IMG/VR virus record: IMGVR_UViG_3300003322_000423
Location: 34,590-98,589 of that record
Reading direction: 5' to 3' (one strand)
DNA: 64,000 nt
Source of the DNA: a virus
The position numbers and the translations under genes are program-made. The notes beneath the pieces are model-generated. The model searched no databases. It saw only the letters and a list, made by a program, of their open reading frames with translations, and had not been told where the DNA came from. The first letter of the stretch is position 1; each line of letters opens with the position of its first letter. Shown here piece after piece: positions 56,737 to 63,903 of this stretch.

Positions 56737-56934
56737 CTACGCGTGTCCGTACTCCTCTTCCAGCTCCTCGGCGTACACGTCCTCAGAGAGTTCGAAGGGA
56801 ATGGTGTCGTAGACGCAGTCACGGGAGACACAGCCAGACCCGTTGGGGATGCACACGCAGTCCCCGTCTTCGCAACCTTCACAATCCCAGAGAGTGCCAG
56901 GATTGTGGGGGTAGTCAACGTGGTTGTCGGTCAT
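56737..56934 (-). CDS. Cys-rich acidic protein
   Basis: 65 residues; DCEGCEDGDCVC and CVSRDCVYD, then acidic tail. Unknown. Confidence 0.6.
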   Translation of the reverse strand: MTDNHVDYPHNPGTLWDCEGCEDGDCVCIPNGSGCVSRDCVYDTIPFELSEDVYAEELEEEYGHA

Positions 56935-57272
56935 CGCGCGTACCTCTCGGTAGACTTAGAATAGCCCTTGTTCCACCAATACCACTGGCAGGTGTGGATG
57001 TCCCGGGTGTTCTGTTCGGAATTGCCGGACCCGCGTTGCAGCCTGCGGTATGCGTCCTCGTACTCAGCCATTGTGGGCTCAGTGAGGTTCTTCGGTTCGA
57101 TGAGTTCCGGGGCGACTTCAGTCCACCCCGTCGATTCCGTGTGTTCTGTGGTTGTTATCCCGTCATCCCATTCGACTTGGAACCATTTAGGAATACCGCC
57201 CACATTCAGTTGGATCACCCTCCCTTTAGCTCCATCTTCGTGGACGATTTCCATACCCACGTACACTGACAT
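56931..57272 (-). CDS. Unknown protein with small beta domain
   Basis: 113 residues; MEIVHEDGAKGRVIQL and KWFQVEWDDG look like a KOW/Tudor-type barrel. ATGA-coupled to the next gene. Confidence 0.6.
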   Translation of the reverse strand: MSVYVGMEIVHEDGAKGRVIQLNVGGIPKWFQVEWDDGITTTEHTESTGWTEVAPELIEPKNLTEPTMAEYEDAYRRLQRGSGNSEQNTRDIHTCQWYWWNKGYSKSTERYAR

Positions 57273-57275
57273 GGT

Positions 57276-57545
57276 TTAAACCTCCGCGTATTCGACGTCA
57301 AGCAGGAATGCGATCCGCATGACTTGGTCCGGGGTCACACCGAGTTCCGGAAAGTCGAGATGGCCATCACTCACAAGCGCTGCCTCTACCGTGTTGTCGT
57401 TCTCCCACAGGGAGTACGCCCAGTGTCCGGGATTGTCGTCGAACACCCCCACGTAAGCCGTAACGGAGCTGCCGGGGATATCCATCCGGTAGTTCTTGAG
57501 GCCCGGGAACGAGCCGCTGACATCCTCGTACGTGTATGCGCTCAT
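57276..57545 (-). CDS. Unknown protein
   Basis: 89 residues, no family. First gene after the long leader; GAAAGG site. Confidence 0.6.
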   Translation of the reverse strand: MSAYTYEDVSGSFPGLKNYRMDIPGSSVTAYVGVFDDNPGHWAYSLWENDNTVEAALVSDGHLDFPELGVTPDQVMRIAFLLDVEYAEV

Positions 57546-57911
57546 GACTGCAACCTTTCGGGAGTCGTTTTCGGGATCACCACCCGGGCCTCTTGTTTAC
57601 TCCCGGCAGGCTTACCGGCATCGCGTATCACGAGTGGTGATCAGTGCCCCCGTCCGGACTTGCACCGGATGACCGTCTGACGTGCCTCATGGAAGTGAGG
57701 ACCACGTAACCGTAAGGTTTCGTCGGGGGCTTGTTGCGCATGGGACCTACCATGCGTCTCAATAACTAGCCGCTCCCTGTGACGTTCGCGGAATCAGTGT
57801 GTCTAGCGAGGGGCCTATGTCCCTAGGGTGACCCCTAGGTGTTGGTCCATTTGCTGACCACCTCCGGGACCTTGCTCCCGGTGACTCTGGTTTTGTTGTG
57901 CTTGGCTTGAT
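57546..57911 (-). ncRNA. Long structured leader or ncRNA, tRNA-like element inside
   Basis: No ORF. Within it, 57645-57730 folds with a 7-bp GCCCCCG/CGGGGGC stem, A after it, and a T-arm-like UCCGG-UGCAAGU-CCGGA. A CCUC/GAGG stem lies in between. Other hairpins: CGCATGG/CCATGCG, ACCGGGA/TCCCGG. Could be a tRNA-mimic, a decayed class II tRNA or a cis-regulator. Confidence 0.4.
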
Positions 57912-57917
57912 GTAACT

Positions 57918-57946
57918 AAGTTATCCCCGCTGTCCGGCCCCGTCAA
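57918..57946 (-). promoter_or_regulatory. Promoter of the structured leader
   Basis: TTGACG (57941-57946), 17-bp spacer, TAACTT (57918-57923). The stretch 57947-58039 on its right has no gene beyond an 8-codon ATG frame with a GGAAAGGA site. Confidence 0.65.
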
Positions 57947-58039
57947 CCCTGTAAACGCCACTATTTTTGATGATCATGAGTCGTTTAAACATCGTCGCAG
58001 GTCAGACGCATGATCCTTTCCGAAAAAGATCTTGAAAAT

Positions 58040-58354
58040 CTACCGGGGAATGCGCTCCACCTTGACTATGTGGGCTTGAACCCCGCACTTGAAGCACTCG
58101 TACGGGCCATCGCCGTGGACCTTCCTGAAGTCGTTCAGAATGTCCATGTGGGTCTGACAGTACGGGGTCGGGTTGGGGACGCACGAGTGTGTCAAAGACA
58201 TGTGGACTTGCCACAGACCCACCTTCGGGCAGTCCTGCGTACCTGAACCCCTGCACGGTTCCTCGGGGTCGTGATCCATCTCTGCCCACACGATTAGGTC
58301 ATAGTCCATCTCTACCCGAACGGTGATCTGCTGTTCAGTCGCCGGAATTGTCAT
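58040..58354 (-). CDS. Zinc-binding unknown protein
   Basis: 104 residues; several Cys/His (HSCVPNPTPYCQTH, CFKCGVQAH). No family. The opposite strand has a similar-length frame without a ribosome site. Confidence 0.65.
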   Translation of the reverse strand: MTIPATEQQITVRVEMDYDLIVWAEMDHDPEEPCRGSGTQDCPKVGLWQVHMSLTHSCVPNPTPYCQTHMDILNDFRKVHGDGPYECFKCGVQAHIVKVERIPR

Positions 58355-58541
58355 GCGGAGCGTCACCTACCTTCAATGCCTGAGCCACGGCAGCCCACAT
58401 GGTTGCCGTATCAATGGCCTCAAAACGATCGATGGAATCCAGGGCGTCTCCCCGGGTGGAACAGCCTTCCGCCCGTGTGGCCCAGTAGAGGGCTGATTCA
58501 CGAGCCTTATTGAGGCCGTTGTGCCGTTCAGTGTTCGTCAT
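58335..58541 (-). CDS. Unknown helical protein
   Basis: 68 residues (RESALYWATRAEGC, DTATMWAAVAQALK). Overlaps neighbours. Confidence 0.6.
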   Translation of the reverse strand: MTNTERHNGLNKARESALYWATRAEGCSTRGDALDSIDRFEAIDTATMWAAVAQALKVGDAPHDNSGD

Positions 58542-58743
58542 CGACATGCAAGATCACCTGCCTGTGTGCCGCGTAGCTGATGATCCGGTCAATGTCGCGG
58601 TCGTCATCCTGGAAGACAATCATTTTCATTCCGTTGTGGGTACCGATGACGTTGGTCACGGTGCCGGTTTCGTAGTAGCCGGAGATGAACTGTATGTGGT
58701 CACCCGCTTTTATCGTGCTGAACTGCCGCAGTTCCGGAGTCAT
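58528..58743 (-). CDS. Unknown beta-barrel-like protein
   Basis: 71 residues; AGDHIQFISGYYETGTVTNV suggests a small barrel. ATGA-coupled. Confidence 0.6.
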   Translation of the reverse strand: MTPELRQFSTIKAGDHIQFISGYYETGTVTNVIGTHNGMKMIVFQDDDRDIDRIISYAAHRQVILHVDDEH

Positions 58744-59012
58744 CGGGGTTTCACCATCCTGTTGCGTATGGACTGAGTGACGTTGTCTTCGACTTCTGTG
58801 ATGACATTGACGATCAGTACGTCTGCCGGTTTCCACCCGAGAGTGGCAAGGAAGCATCCGAAGCGCGCCAGGACGTCTTCACGGGACGCCCGTGTGTCTC
58901 TGCACCGGTAGTGCTCCACGTGGCCTGTACGCCGGTTCCTGGCGGTTGCTGACGTGATCTTCTGTGGCTTGGACTTGTCTATGACTGCGGTGGTGTCGCT
59001 GTTGACTATCAC
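58740..59012 (-). CDS. Unknown protein
   Basis: 90 residues; RREDV-like basic middle, VEDNVTQSIRNRMVKPR end. No family. Confidence 0.6.
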   Translation of the reverse strand: MIVNSDTTAVIDKSKPQKITSATARNRRTGHVEHYRCRDTRASREDVLARFGCFLATLGWKPADVLIVNVITEVEDNVTQSIRNRMVKPR

Positions 59013-59374
59013 GGATGGGGCCTTTCGTAAGAGGGTTCATCTTCTGACCGGTTTGTCCAGTACTCCCCCAACTTGTTGGCGTTTCGCCAGAACTCATAGA
59101 TCATATGTTTACGCTGTATATCTTCCAGGTAAATTCCGTAAACAGGGTTACATACATAACAAGCGTCGTGGGGGCCATCTCCGCTATTTATCAACTGAAA
59201 CATTGGCCGTACGTGAACGGAGTCCAGAGAGAACCTGCCCCGGTACTGATCTATCTGCAATGCACCATCGGTATATGAAAGCACCTGAGAGCACATGTCC
59301 GGGTCTGTCTCGAACGCATCCTCCGGCAGACCGTAGAACTCGCCCAGGGTCATGGACTCGGGATCTACCTTCAA
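59009..59374 (-). CDS. Unknown protein, paralogue of the next gene
   Basis: 121 residues sharing DPESMTLGEFYGLP, SGDGPHDACYVC, LGEYWT and a YERPHP end with the upstream neighbour. A tandem duplicate. Confidence 0.7.
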   Translation of the reverse strand: MKVDPESMTLGEFYGLPEDAFETDPDMCSQVLSYTDGALQIDQYRGRFSLDSVHVRPMFQLINSGDGPHDACYVCNPVYGIYLEDIQRKHMIYEFWRNANKLGEYWTNRSEDEPSYERPHP

Positions 59375-59757
59375 GGGTGTGGCCTTTCGTAGGGTCCTTC
59401 AGATGAATCTCCGTCTGTCCAGTAAGAACCGAGAGCGTTTTTGTTATCCCAGAACCAGGACAGCTCTTCTTTCATGTACGGTGACGGCTGTCCCACTGAA
59501 CACATGTGGCAATTGTCGTGGGGGCCATCGTCAAGGCTGCTTCGCAGATCGAACATGGGTCCGCCGTACGTATGGCGTACCTTCCCGTTGTAGGCATTAC
59601 CTACCAGCACAGGGGTGTCCGTACCTTCACTCAGAAGTATCGGATAACTGGAATAACAGGGATCGCCGCACTCGAAATAACTATCCGGAAGATCGTAGAT
59701 CTCGGAGAGAGTCATGGACGCAGGATCTACGTCATAAGGCTTGAGCTTGGCTCTCAC
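59371..59757 (-). CDS. Unknown protein, paralogue of the previous gene
   Basis: 128 residues: DPASMTLSEIYDLP, LDDGPHDNCHMC, LGSYWTDG and YERPHP. The conserved HDxCxxC may bind metal. GTGA-coupled. Confidence 0.7.
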   Translation of the reverse strand: MRAKLKPYDVDPASMTLSEIYDLPDSYFECGDPCYSSYPILLSEGTDTPVLVGNAYNGKVRHTYGGPMFDLRSSLDDGPHDNCHMCSVGQPSPYMKEELSWFWDNKNALGSYWTDGDSSEGPYERPHP

Positions 59758-59975
59758 TGCCGTATCCCTCCCGGATTTGTAACCCCATACTCGGAGAACA
59801 GTTTAAGCAGTTCAAGGCATTTAGGGCACATATGAGCCCCCATCTTGATCTGCCACCCCTCGGTTCGGGCCTTTGACAAAGCTGAGTGCACCTCCCGGGA
59901 GTACAAACGCTTGCCGTTTGCCGTGCCGCAACGGTCACACGATACGTAAAAGAGCATCGCTGTCTCTATCGCCAC
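59754..59975 (-). CDS. Small zinc-ribbon protein
   Basis: 73 residues; CDRCGTANGKRLY and CPKCLELLKLF form a two-knuckle ribbon, as in the actinophage small zinc proteins around it. Confidence 0.65.
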   Translation of the reverse strand: MAIETAMLFYVSCDRCGTANGKRLYSREVHSALSKARTEGWQIKMGAHMCPKCLELLKLFSEYGVTNPGGIRQ

Positions 59976-60238
59976 GCCGCACCCACCTCCGGGAACACGT
60001 CATCTGCGGAGAATATACCCATCTCCTCACTGTTGAGCAAGGCAATTATTGCCCAGAGAGGTACGTTCTTTGTGATCCCCTTTTCACACGCATCGTACAT
60101 GGCTGTCGTGAAGTGGTAACCCGTTGCCTCTTCTACAATCCGGGAACAGTCCATGGCGTGCAGGTTGTGATCCTCCCTGATCTGCTTGAGCCTCTGCATG
60201 ACCCGTGTCTGTGCTGAGTACTCGACATGTTTGCCCAT
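59966..60238 (-). CDS. Putative HTH regulator
   Basis: 90 residues; CSRIVEEATGYHFTTAMYDA and WAIIALLNSEEMG resemble an XRE/MerR-like helical DNA-binding domain with a metal-free core. It faces palindromes immediately upstream (60252 onward), so autoregulation is likely. Confidence 0.6.
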   Translation of the reverse strand: MGKHVEYSAQTRVMQRLKQIREDHNLHAMDCSRIVEEATGYHFTTAMYDACEKGITKNVPLWAIIALLNSEEMGIFSADDVFPEVGAAWR

Positions 60239-60251
60239 TTAAACTCCCTTA

Positions 60252-60572
60252 CATACATACCCCATGTATGTGGTCGCGCTGTGGCCCTTTTTCGGGGTAG
60301 GACGCTAGTAGAACATACATGGGTCGGGTATGTCTAGCCCTACAGTGAGTGACGAGAGACACAAGATTTGTAACAATGGCTGTGGTATTCCGGGATAATG
60401 CTGACAAGATGACAAGATCCTGACATGGATAATGACAGGGGTTGGATATGCTTTGACCAGGACTTATATACTAAAAATGTCAGGATGTCAGGATTATTAC
60501 TATTTTCTGGTCTATAGAACCTTGAAACATACCCTATGTATGCAGGTTTTTAAGGTACATGGGGTATGTTAG
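60252..60572. promoter_or_regulatory. Four palindromic ACATACCC-ATGTATG sites
   Basis: Sites at about 60252-60271, 60312-60332, 60528-60543 and 60555-60572, built on ACATAC and GTATGT half-sites. Candidate operators for the adjacent HTH protein. Confidence 0.6.
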
Positions 60573-60699
60573 CGAAAAATCTGGCGTTCCCAGAAAACAC
60601 ATCCTGACAAAGATCCTGACAAACCGCAGGTCAGAGAGTTGTGCTACTAGAAAGATGCAGGTAGGAGCGTTGTCAGGATCTTGAAAATATTGTCAGGAT
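60417..60699. repeat. Iteron-like repeats TGTCAGGAT (7 copies)
   Basis: Exact 9-mers at 60417, 60478, 60486, 60601, 60613, 60671 and 60691, four in one orientation and three in the other, in a 470-nt region with no gene (60239-60708). AT-rich patches lie between. Suits an origin or a protein-binding array. Confidence 0.7.
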
Positions 60700-60708
60700 G
60701 GTTCTGAC

Positions 60709-61116
60709 CTACCACGTTTCGTGGTCGAAATTGTTCGGGCCGGGGGCATGGTCGGGCAGGTATTTTCCGGAGTCGGCTATCAGTTCCCAGGGGGTGGTGC
60801 CGTCGATGAGCCACGCGGCCTCCCAGTCGTCCGGGAGAGGGGCGGAGAGGATTACGTCCGGGAAGGACCCGCAGCAGCACAAGGTGCGGTAGACACCTCT
60901 TTCAAAAGCTTTGATCGCGTTGGCCTTGCACCATTCGGCAACGGCCGGATCGTCCGTGCACCACAGATCAGTCTTCAGCGAGATCATCCAGTTGAAACAC
61001 ACGTCGCCCCTGTCAGCCTGTGCGGCGGGGCAGTAGATCCAGTAGTCGTCACCGGAGAGATAGTCCAGAGCAGAGAGGCTTTCAGGTTCTGCGAGGTGTT
61101 CGGAAGGAGTGCGCAT
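60709..61116 (-). CDS. Unknown protein with Cys cluster
   Basis: 135 residues; DYWIYCPAAQADRGDVC, RTLCCCGSF. No family recognised. Codon use is more GC-rich than the left part of the window. Confidence 0.65.
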   Translation of the reverse strand: MRTPSEHLAEPESLSALDYLSGDDYWIYCPAAQADRGDVCFNWMISLKTDLWCTDDPAVAEWCKANAIKAFERGVYRTLCCCGSFPDVILSAPLPDDWEAAWLIDGTTPWELIADSGKYLPDHAPGPNNFDHETW

Positions 61117-61117
61117 G

Positions 61118-61438
61118 TCAGCAGTCTTTCAGGAAGGACCCGACCACCCGGGCAATGACAGAGACGATCCCGGCCAGAACCAGAACGGCGAACAGACCGG
61201 CGATGACGGCGGGAAAAGCGTGGGGGAAGAACACCAGGGACATGAACATCACCAGTAGCAGGAGGCGCCACGGGTGGGCCATGTGAACCGTACGGGGGCT
61301 GTCGTCCATCCACGTGAGGGTGGGGGCCGGAGTGTCCGTGTCGTCGGTGTACGGGCCGTGCGCGAACGGGGAGGGAGGGATGGTTCCGGGGGCCTGATAG
61401 CGGGACCTGATCCGTGCGATGCGGTCGTGGCTGTTCAT
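61118..61438 (-). CDS. Membrane protein, two TM segments
   Basis: 106 residues; HPWRLLLLVMFMSLVFF and FPAVIAGLFAVLVLAGIV are hydrophobic, Pro-rich N-terminus. GGAAGGACAGGAC before ATG. Confidence 0.7.
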   Translation of the reverse strand: MNSHDRIARIRSRYQAPGTIPPSPFAHGPYTDDTDTPAPTLTWMDDSPRTVHMAHPWRLLLLVMFMSLVFFPHAFPAVIAGLFAVLVLAGIVSVIARVVGSFLKDC

Positions 61439-61478
61439 TGTCCTGTCCTTCCGGGTCCGTTTCGGTTCCTGTATCTCT

Positions 61479-61506
61479 GTTATACCACAAAGACGGTTCA
61501 GATCAA
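61479..61506 (-). promoter_or_regulatory. Promoter of the membrane protein gene
   Basis: TTGATC (61501-61506), 16-bp spacer, TGG-TATAAC (61479-61484). Confidence 0.7.
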
Positions 61507-61578
61507 ACCCTTTTGTCCGAACTTTTTCAGTAGCCGTCTGAGCGCCTCGGAGAGGTCCAGGGATGCCAGGGTACCGGG

Positions 61579-62526
61579 TCAGGGGAGTTCGGGGCTCACA
61601 GAGGCAGGGAGGGCCTTTTGTGAGTGTGTTTCGACGTAGACGCGTGCTTCCTGTTCGGTGAGGAACAGAAGCTGGATCATCCGGGCCTTACCGCCCTTGC
61701 AGAGATAGCCGCGTCCGGATTCCTCCGGGGCGGCCGTGGGAAAGCCGCAGTCCCACGCGAGCATTTGCCACGCGTTCTTGTCGTGGCCCACCAGGATGCG
61801 GTTCGCGAAATTGGCTCGGATCGCCGTCGGGAAAGTCTTCGCGTCAAGGTACTGGCCGACGCACACGAGGTGCATCTTTGCGGCACGGCCCATGTTCGCC
61901 GTGTCCCGGAATCCGTCCATGGCTGTGTACGTGTCGACGTTGCGGAACTTCCGGCGGGTCAAGTCGCGGAGATCCTCGAAAGTGGAGTTCATCTCCTCAA
62001 AGATCACCAGAGTGCGACGGCCGACCGGTGCGTCCGTGATCTTCGCGTTCCAGTTGCCTGCCTCCTGCTGGGCACGCAGCCACGCTTCGGCCACCTTGTT
62101 GCGGTTGTGGGTCTCCTGACCCACCAGAGCCAGAGCGTTGCCTATCTCGGGCAGAGAACGGGCGATGTGGACGTTGGGGAGACCTTCGGCCCACATGTGG
62201 GAATGGCGCTTCACATCCAGGATGACGACCTGCCATCCCTTGACCAGAGCCTGAGCGGCCAGGGTCCGCAGAGTGGCGGACTTGCCACGGCCTGTGGATG
62301 CGGACTGCATCACATGCGGGGAGTCTCCAGCGAAATCGGCGGTGAGCGGGTTGCCCTGTCCGTCCACACCCAGCAGAAGCTCATCCGGGCCAAGGAGTCG
62401 CATGTCCAGTTGAGCGGCCTCAAGGCCGTAGATCTCGGGGAAGTTCGCAATGTCCGCACCACTGCTCAGACCGGAGTACGGACCCGGAACCTTTGCTTCT
62501 TCGGCGAAAAGAGAGTTGAAGTCCAT
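61579..62526 (-). CDS. FtsK/HerA-type DNA translocase ATPase
   Basis: 315 residues. SASTGRGKSATLRTL is Walker A; RTLVIFEEMNSTF Walker B; then a MGRAAKMHLVCVGQY sensor-like stretch. Compact, without the FtsK membrane domain, like actinobacterial plasmid transfer and phage proteins. Could move DNA or help plasmid-like maintenance. Confidence 0.85.
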   Translation of the reverse strand: MDFNSLFAEEAKVPGPYSGLSSGADIANFPEIYGLEAAQLDMRLLGPDELLLGVDGQGNPLTADFAGDSPHVMQSASTGRGKSATLRTLAAQALVKGWQVVILDVKRHSHMWAEGLPNVHIARSLPEIGNALALVGQETHNRNKVAEAWLRAQQEAGNWNAKITDAPVGRRTLVIFEEMNSTFEDLRDLTRRKFRNVDTYTAMDGFRDTANMGRAAKMHLVCVGQYLDAKTFPTAIRANFANRILVGHDKNAWQMLAWDCGFPTAAPEESGRGYLCKGGKARMIQLLFLTEQEARVYVETHSQKALPASVSPELP

Positions 62527-62538
62527 GGTTCCGGCCTT

Positions 62539-62634
62539 TCAGTACGGGAGCGGTTTGCCGCTTGGTGTGCGGGTGTCCAGTTCTCGGGGTGTGGAGGGAC
62601 GTCGGGTCTGCTTCTGAATCCTGATCTGTTTCAT
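62539..62634 (-). CDS. 31-residue basic micro-protein
   Basis: MKQIRIQKQTRRPSTPRE... leaderless by promoter position. Directly upstream of the ATPase. Confidence 0.6.
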   Translation of the reverse strand: MKQIRIQKQTRRPSTPRELDTRTPSGKPLPY

Positions 62635-62640
62635 GCTTCT

Positions 62641-62668
62641 GTTATACCACAGATCAGGCAGGAATCAA
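62641..62668 (-). promoter_or_regulatory. Leaderless promoter of the ATPase operon
   Basis: TTGATT (62663-62668), 16-bp spacer, TGG-TATAAC (62641-62646), 6 nt, ATG 62634. The TGA in TTGATT is the stop of the 62665 gene. Confidence 0.75.
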
Positions 62669-62814
62669 ACATCTTCTTCCTTGATCTCCCGGCCCACCCG
62701 GACGTACGCCTTCAGAAGAACGTCCCACTCCTCATCGGTGTAGTTGTACCCGAACTCGGCTTCGTGGTTCTCGATCACCTTGATCAGTCCGGTGATCAGT
62801 TCAAGATCGTTCAT
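62665..62814 (-). CDS. Unknown small protein
   Basis: 49 residues (NDLELITGLIKVIENHEAEF). ATGA-coupled to the gene before. Confidence 0.65.
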   Translation of the reverse strand: MNDLELITGLIKVIENHEAEFGYNYTDEEWDVLLKAYVRVGREIKEEDV

Positions 62815-62960
62815 GACTGGCTCTCCCTGGCGTGCTGTTCAATGTCGGCAATGAGGTCGTACAGGATTTCGTCGAACTCGTCTTCCCGCTCCAAGTCCCG
62901 CATGCGGCCCTTGTAGTAGTCCAGGACTTGCAGAAGCCGCTGTTCGTGCTCGTTCGTCAT
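62811..62960 (-). CDS. Unknown helical protein
   Basis: 49 residues; charged coiled-coil-like. ATGA-coupled. Confidence 0.65.
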   Translation of the reverse strand: MTNEHEQRLLQVLDYYKGRMRDLEREDEFDEILYDLIADIEQHARESQS

Positions 62961-63133
62961 GACTTGCGCTCCTTTGAAGAGATCACGATTGCCTGAGTAA
63001 TTGCATACCACTCCGAACCGGAGTAGAACTCCGGTCCTACTTGGATGCCTGCCTCTATCAGAAGACTTTCCATGCGAGTGATCACGTTCACCAGATCACC
63101 CATGGTCTTGGAGAGATCCCGGATCTTCGTCAT
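62957..63133 (-). CDS. Unknown helical protein
   Basis: 58 residues (MGDLVNVITRMESLLIEAG). Start 63133 fits the spacing to the previous stop. Confidence 0.6.
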   Translation of the reverse strand: MTKIRDLSKTMGDLVNVITRMESLLIEAGIQVGPEFYSGSEWYAITQAIVISSKERKS

Positions 63134-63135
63134 GA

Positions 63136-63471
63136 CTACTCCTTGATCCAGCCGGTTACCGCGTGACGCTCGCCGCCGAGAGATGAACCGCACCCGTCGC
63201 ATGACGACCATGAGAACGTGTTCGTCTCGCAGTCACACTCAAAATCAGGGTGTACGTCTTGCATGGCTTCCTTGCCGCATGAGTGCTCACTGAAGAGCAT
63301 GCCCGGGGTGATGGGCATGTCCCCGAACAGGTGAAGCGGGTCGTGGTCGTCCGGGGTGGGCTCACGGTGTGAACCTGGGCACGTGTCAGGCTCTGTGCAG
63401 TCGCCGTTCACGAGGTGGATGAAACAGTGGACGCAGACCCACTGAGGGACTGTCGGCTGTTCGCGGTTCAT
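63136..63471 (-). CDS. Zinc-rich unknown protein
   Basis: 111 residues; VCVHCFIHLVNGDC, CDCETNTFSWSSCDGC. Multiple metal sites likely. GTG 63480 is an alternative start. Confidence 0.65.
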   Translation of the reverse strand: MNREQPTVPQWVCVHCFIHLVNGDCTEPDTCPGSHREPTPDDHDPLHLFGDMPITPGMLFSEHSCGKEAMQDVHPDFECDCETNTFSWSSCDGCGSSLGGERHAVTGWIKE

Positions 63472-63476
63472 GGTGA

Positions 63477-63650
63477 TCACTTTCCCTCGTACGCCGCGTC
63501 AAGGGCACGGTGCAGCTCACGGTTCTTGTTGCGGAGGACACTGTTGGCTGTGCTGAGTTCGATCAGCTTGGTCTGCATCGCCTCAACCTGCGCATTCAGC
63601 TCCTGTATCCGCTGAACCAGGATCTCCCGGGGAGTCTCGAAGACGGCCAT
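63477..63650 (-). CDS. Coiled-coil protein
   Basis: 57 residues; heptad pattern VQRIQELNAQVEAMQTKLIE. GGAGTGATCACC before ATG. Confidence 0.65.
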   Translation of the reverse strand: MAVFETPREILVQRIQELNAQVEAMQTKLIELSTANSVLRNKNRELHRALDAAYEGK

Positions 63651-63661
63651 GGTGATCACTC

Positions 63662-63832
63662 CTAGGCGTAGTATCCGCCAGCAAACACCGGCTGAGACTG
63701 TTCGAGTTCTTCGTGCAGCTTGCTGAGCTGGGCTTCGGTGTAGGAGCCCTCATCGGTACGGTAGGCGCCGAACACGTCCGCGTGCTGGTGAGTGTAGAAC
63801 AGTTCCTGCGGGTCGGTGGCGGTGGTACCCAT
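63662..63832 (-). CDS. Unknown protein, first gene of the right-end operon
   Basis: 56 residues (AQLSKLHEELEQSQP, ending AGGYYA). GCAGGAG site. Confidence 0.65.
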   Translation of the reverse strand: MGTTATDPQELFYTHQHADVFGAYRTDEGSYTEAQLSKLHEELEQSQPVFAGGYYA

Positions 63833-63875
63833 TGTTCTCAGCTCCTGCGGTCTGTGTGTTTTTCGATCTACTTAA

Positions 63876-63903
63876 ATAGTACCCCCTGGGAGCCGGATTG
63901 CAA
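63876..63903 (-). promoter_or_regulatory. Promoter of the right-end operon
   Basis: TTGCAA (63898-63903), 16-bp spacer, TACTAT (63876-63881). Nothing recognised from 63904 to 64000. Confidence 0.6.

Noticed and set aside
57600-57760. Cobalamin riboswitch
   Set aside because: Only GGTGCAAGTCC matches; the other conserved boxes are absent.
57546-57911. tmRNA
   Set aside because: The 5' and 3' ends do not form the tmRNA-Ala acceptor with the G-U pair, and no tag reading frame is visible.
61624-62916. 430-codon open frame on the plus strand opposite the FtsK-like ATPase
   Set aside because: It is antisense to a gene with clear ATPase motifs, has no recognisable domain, and such frames are common opposite GC-rich genes.
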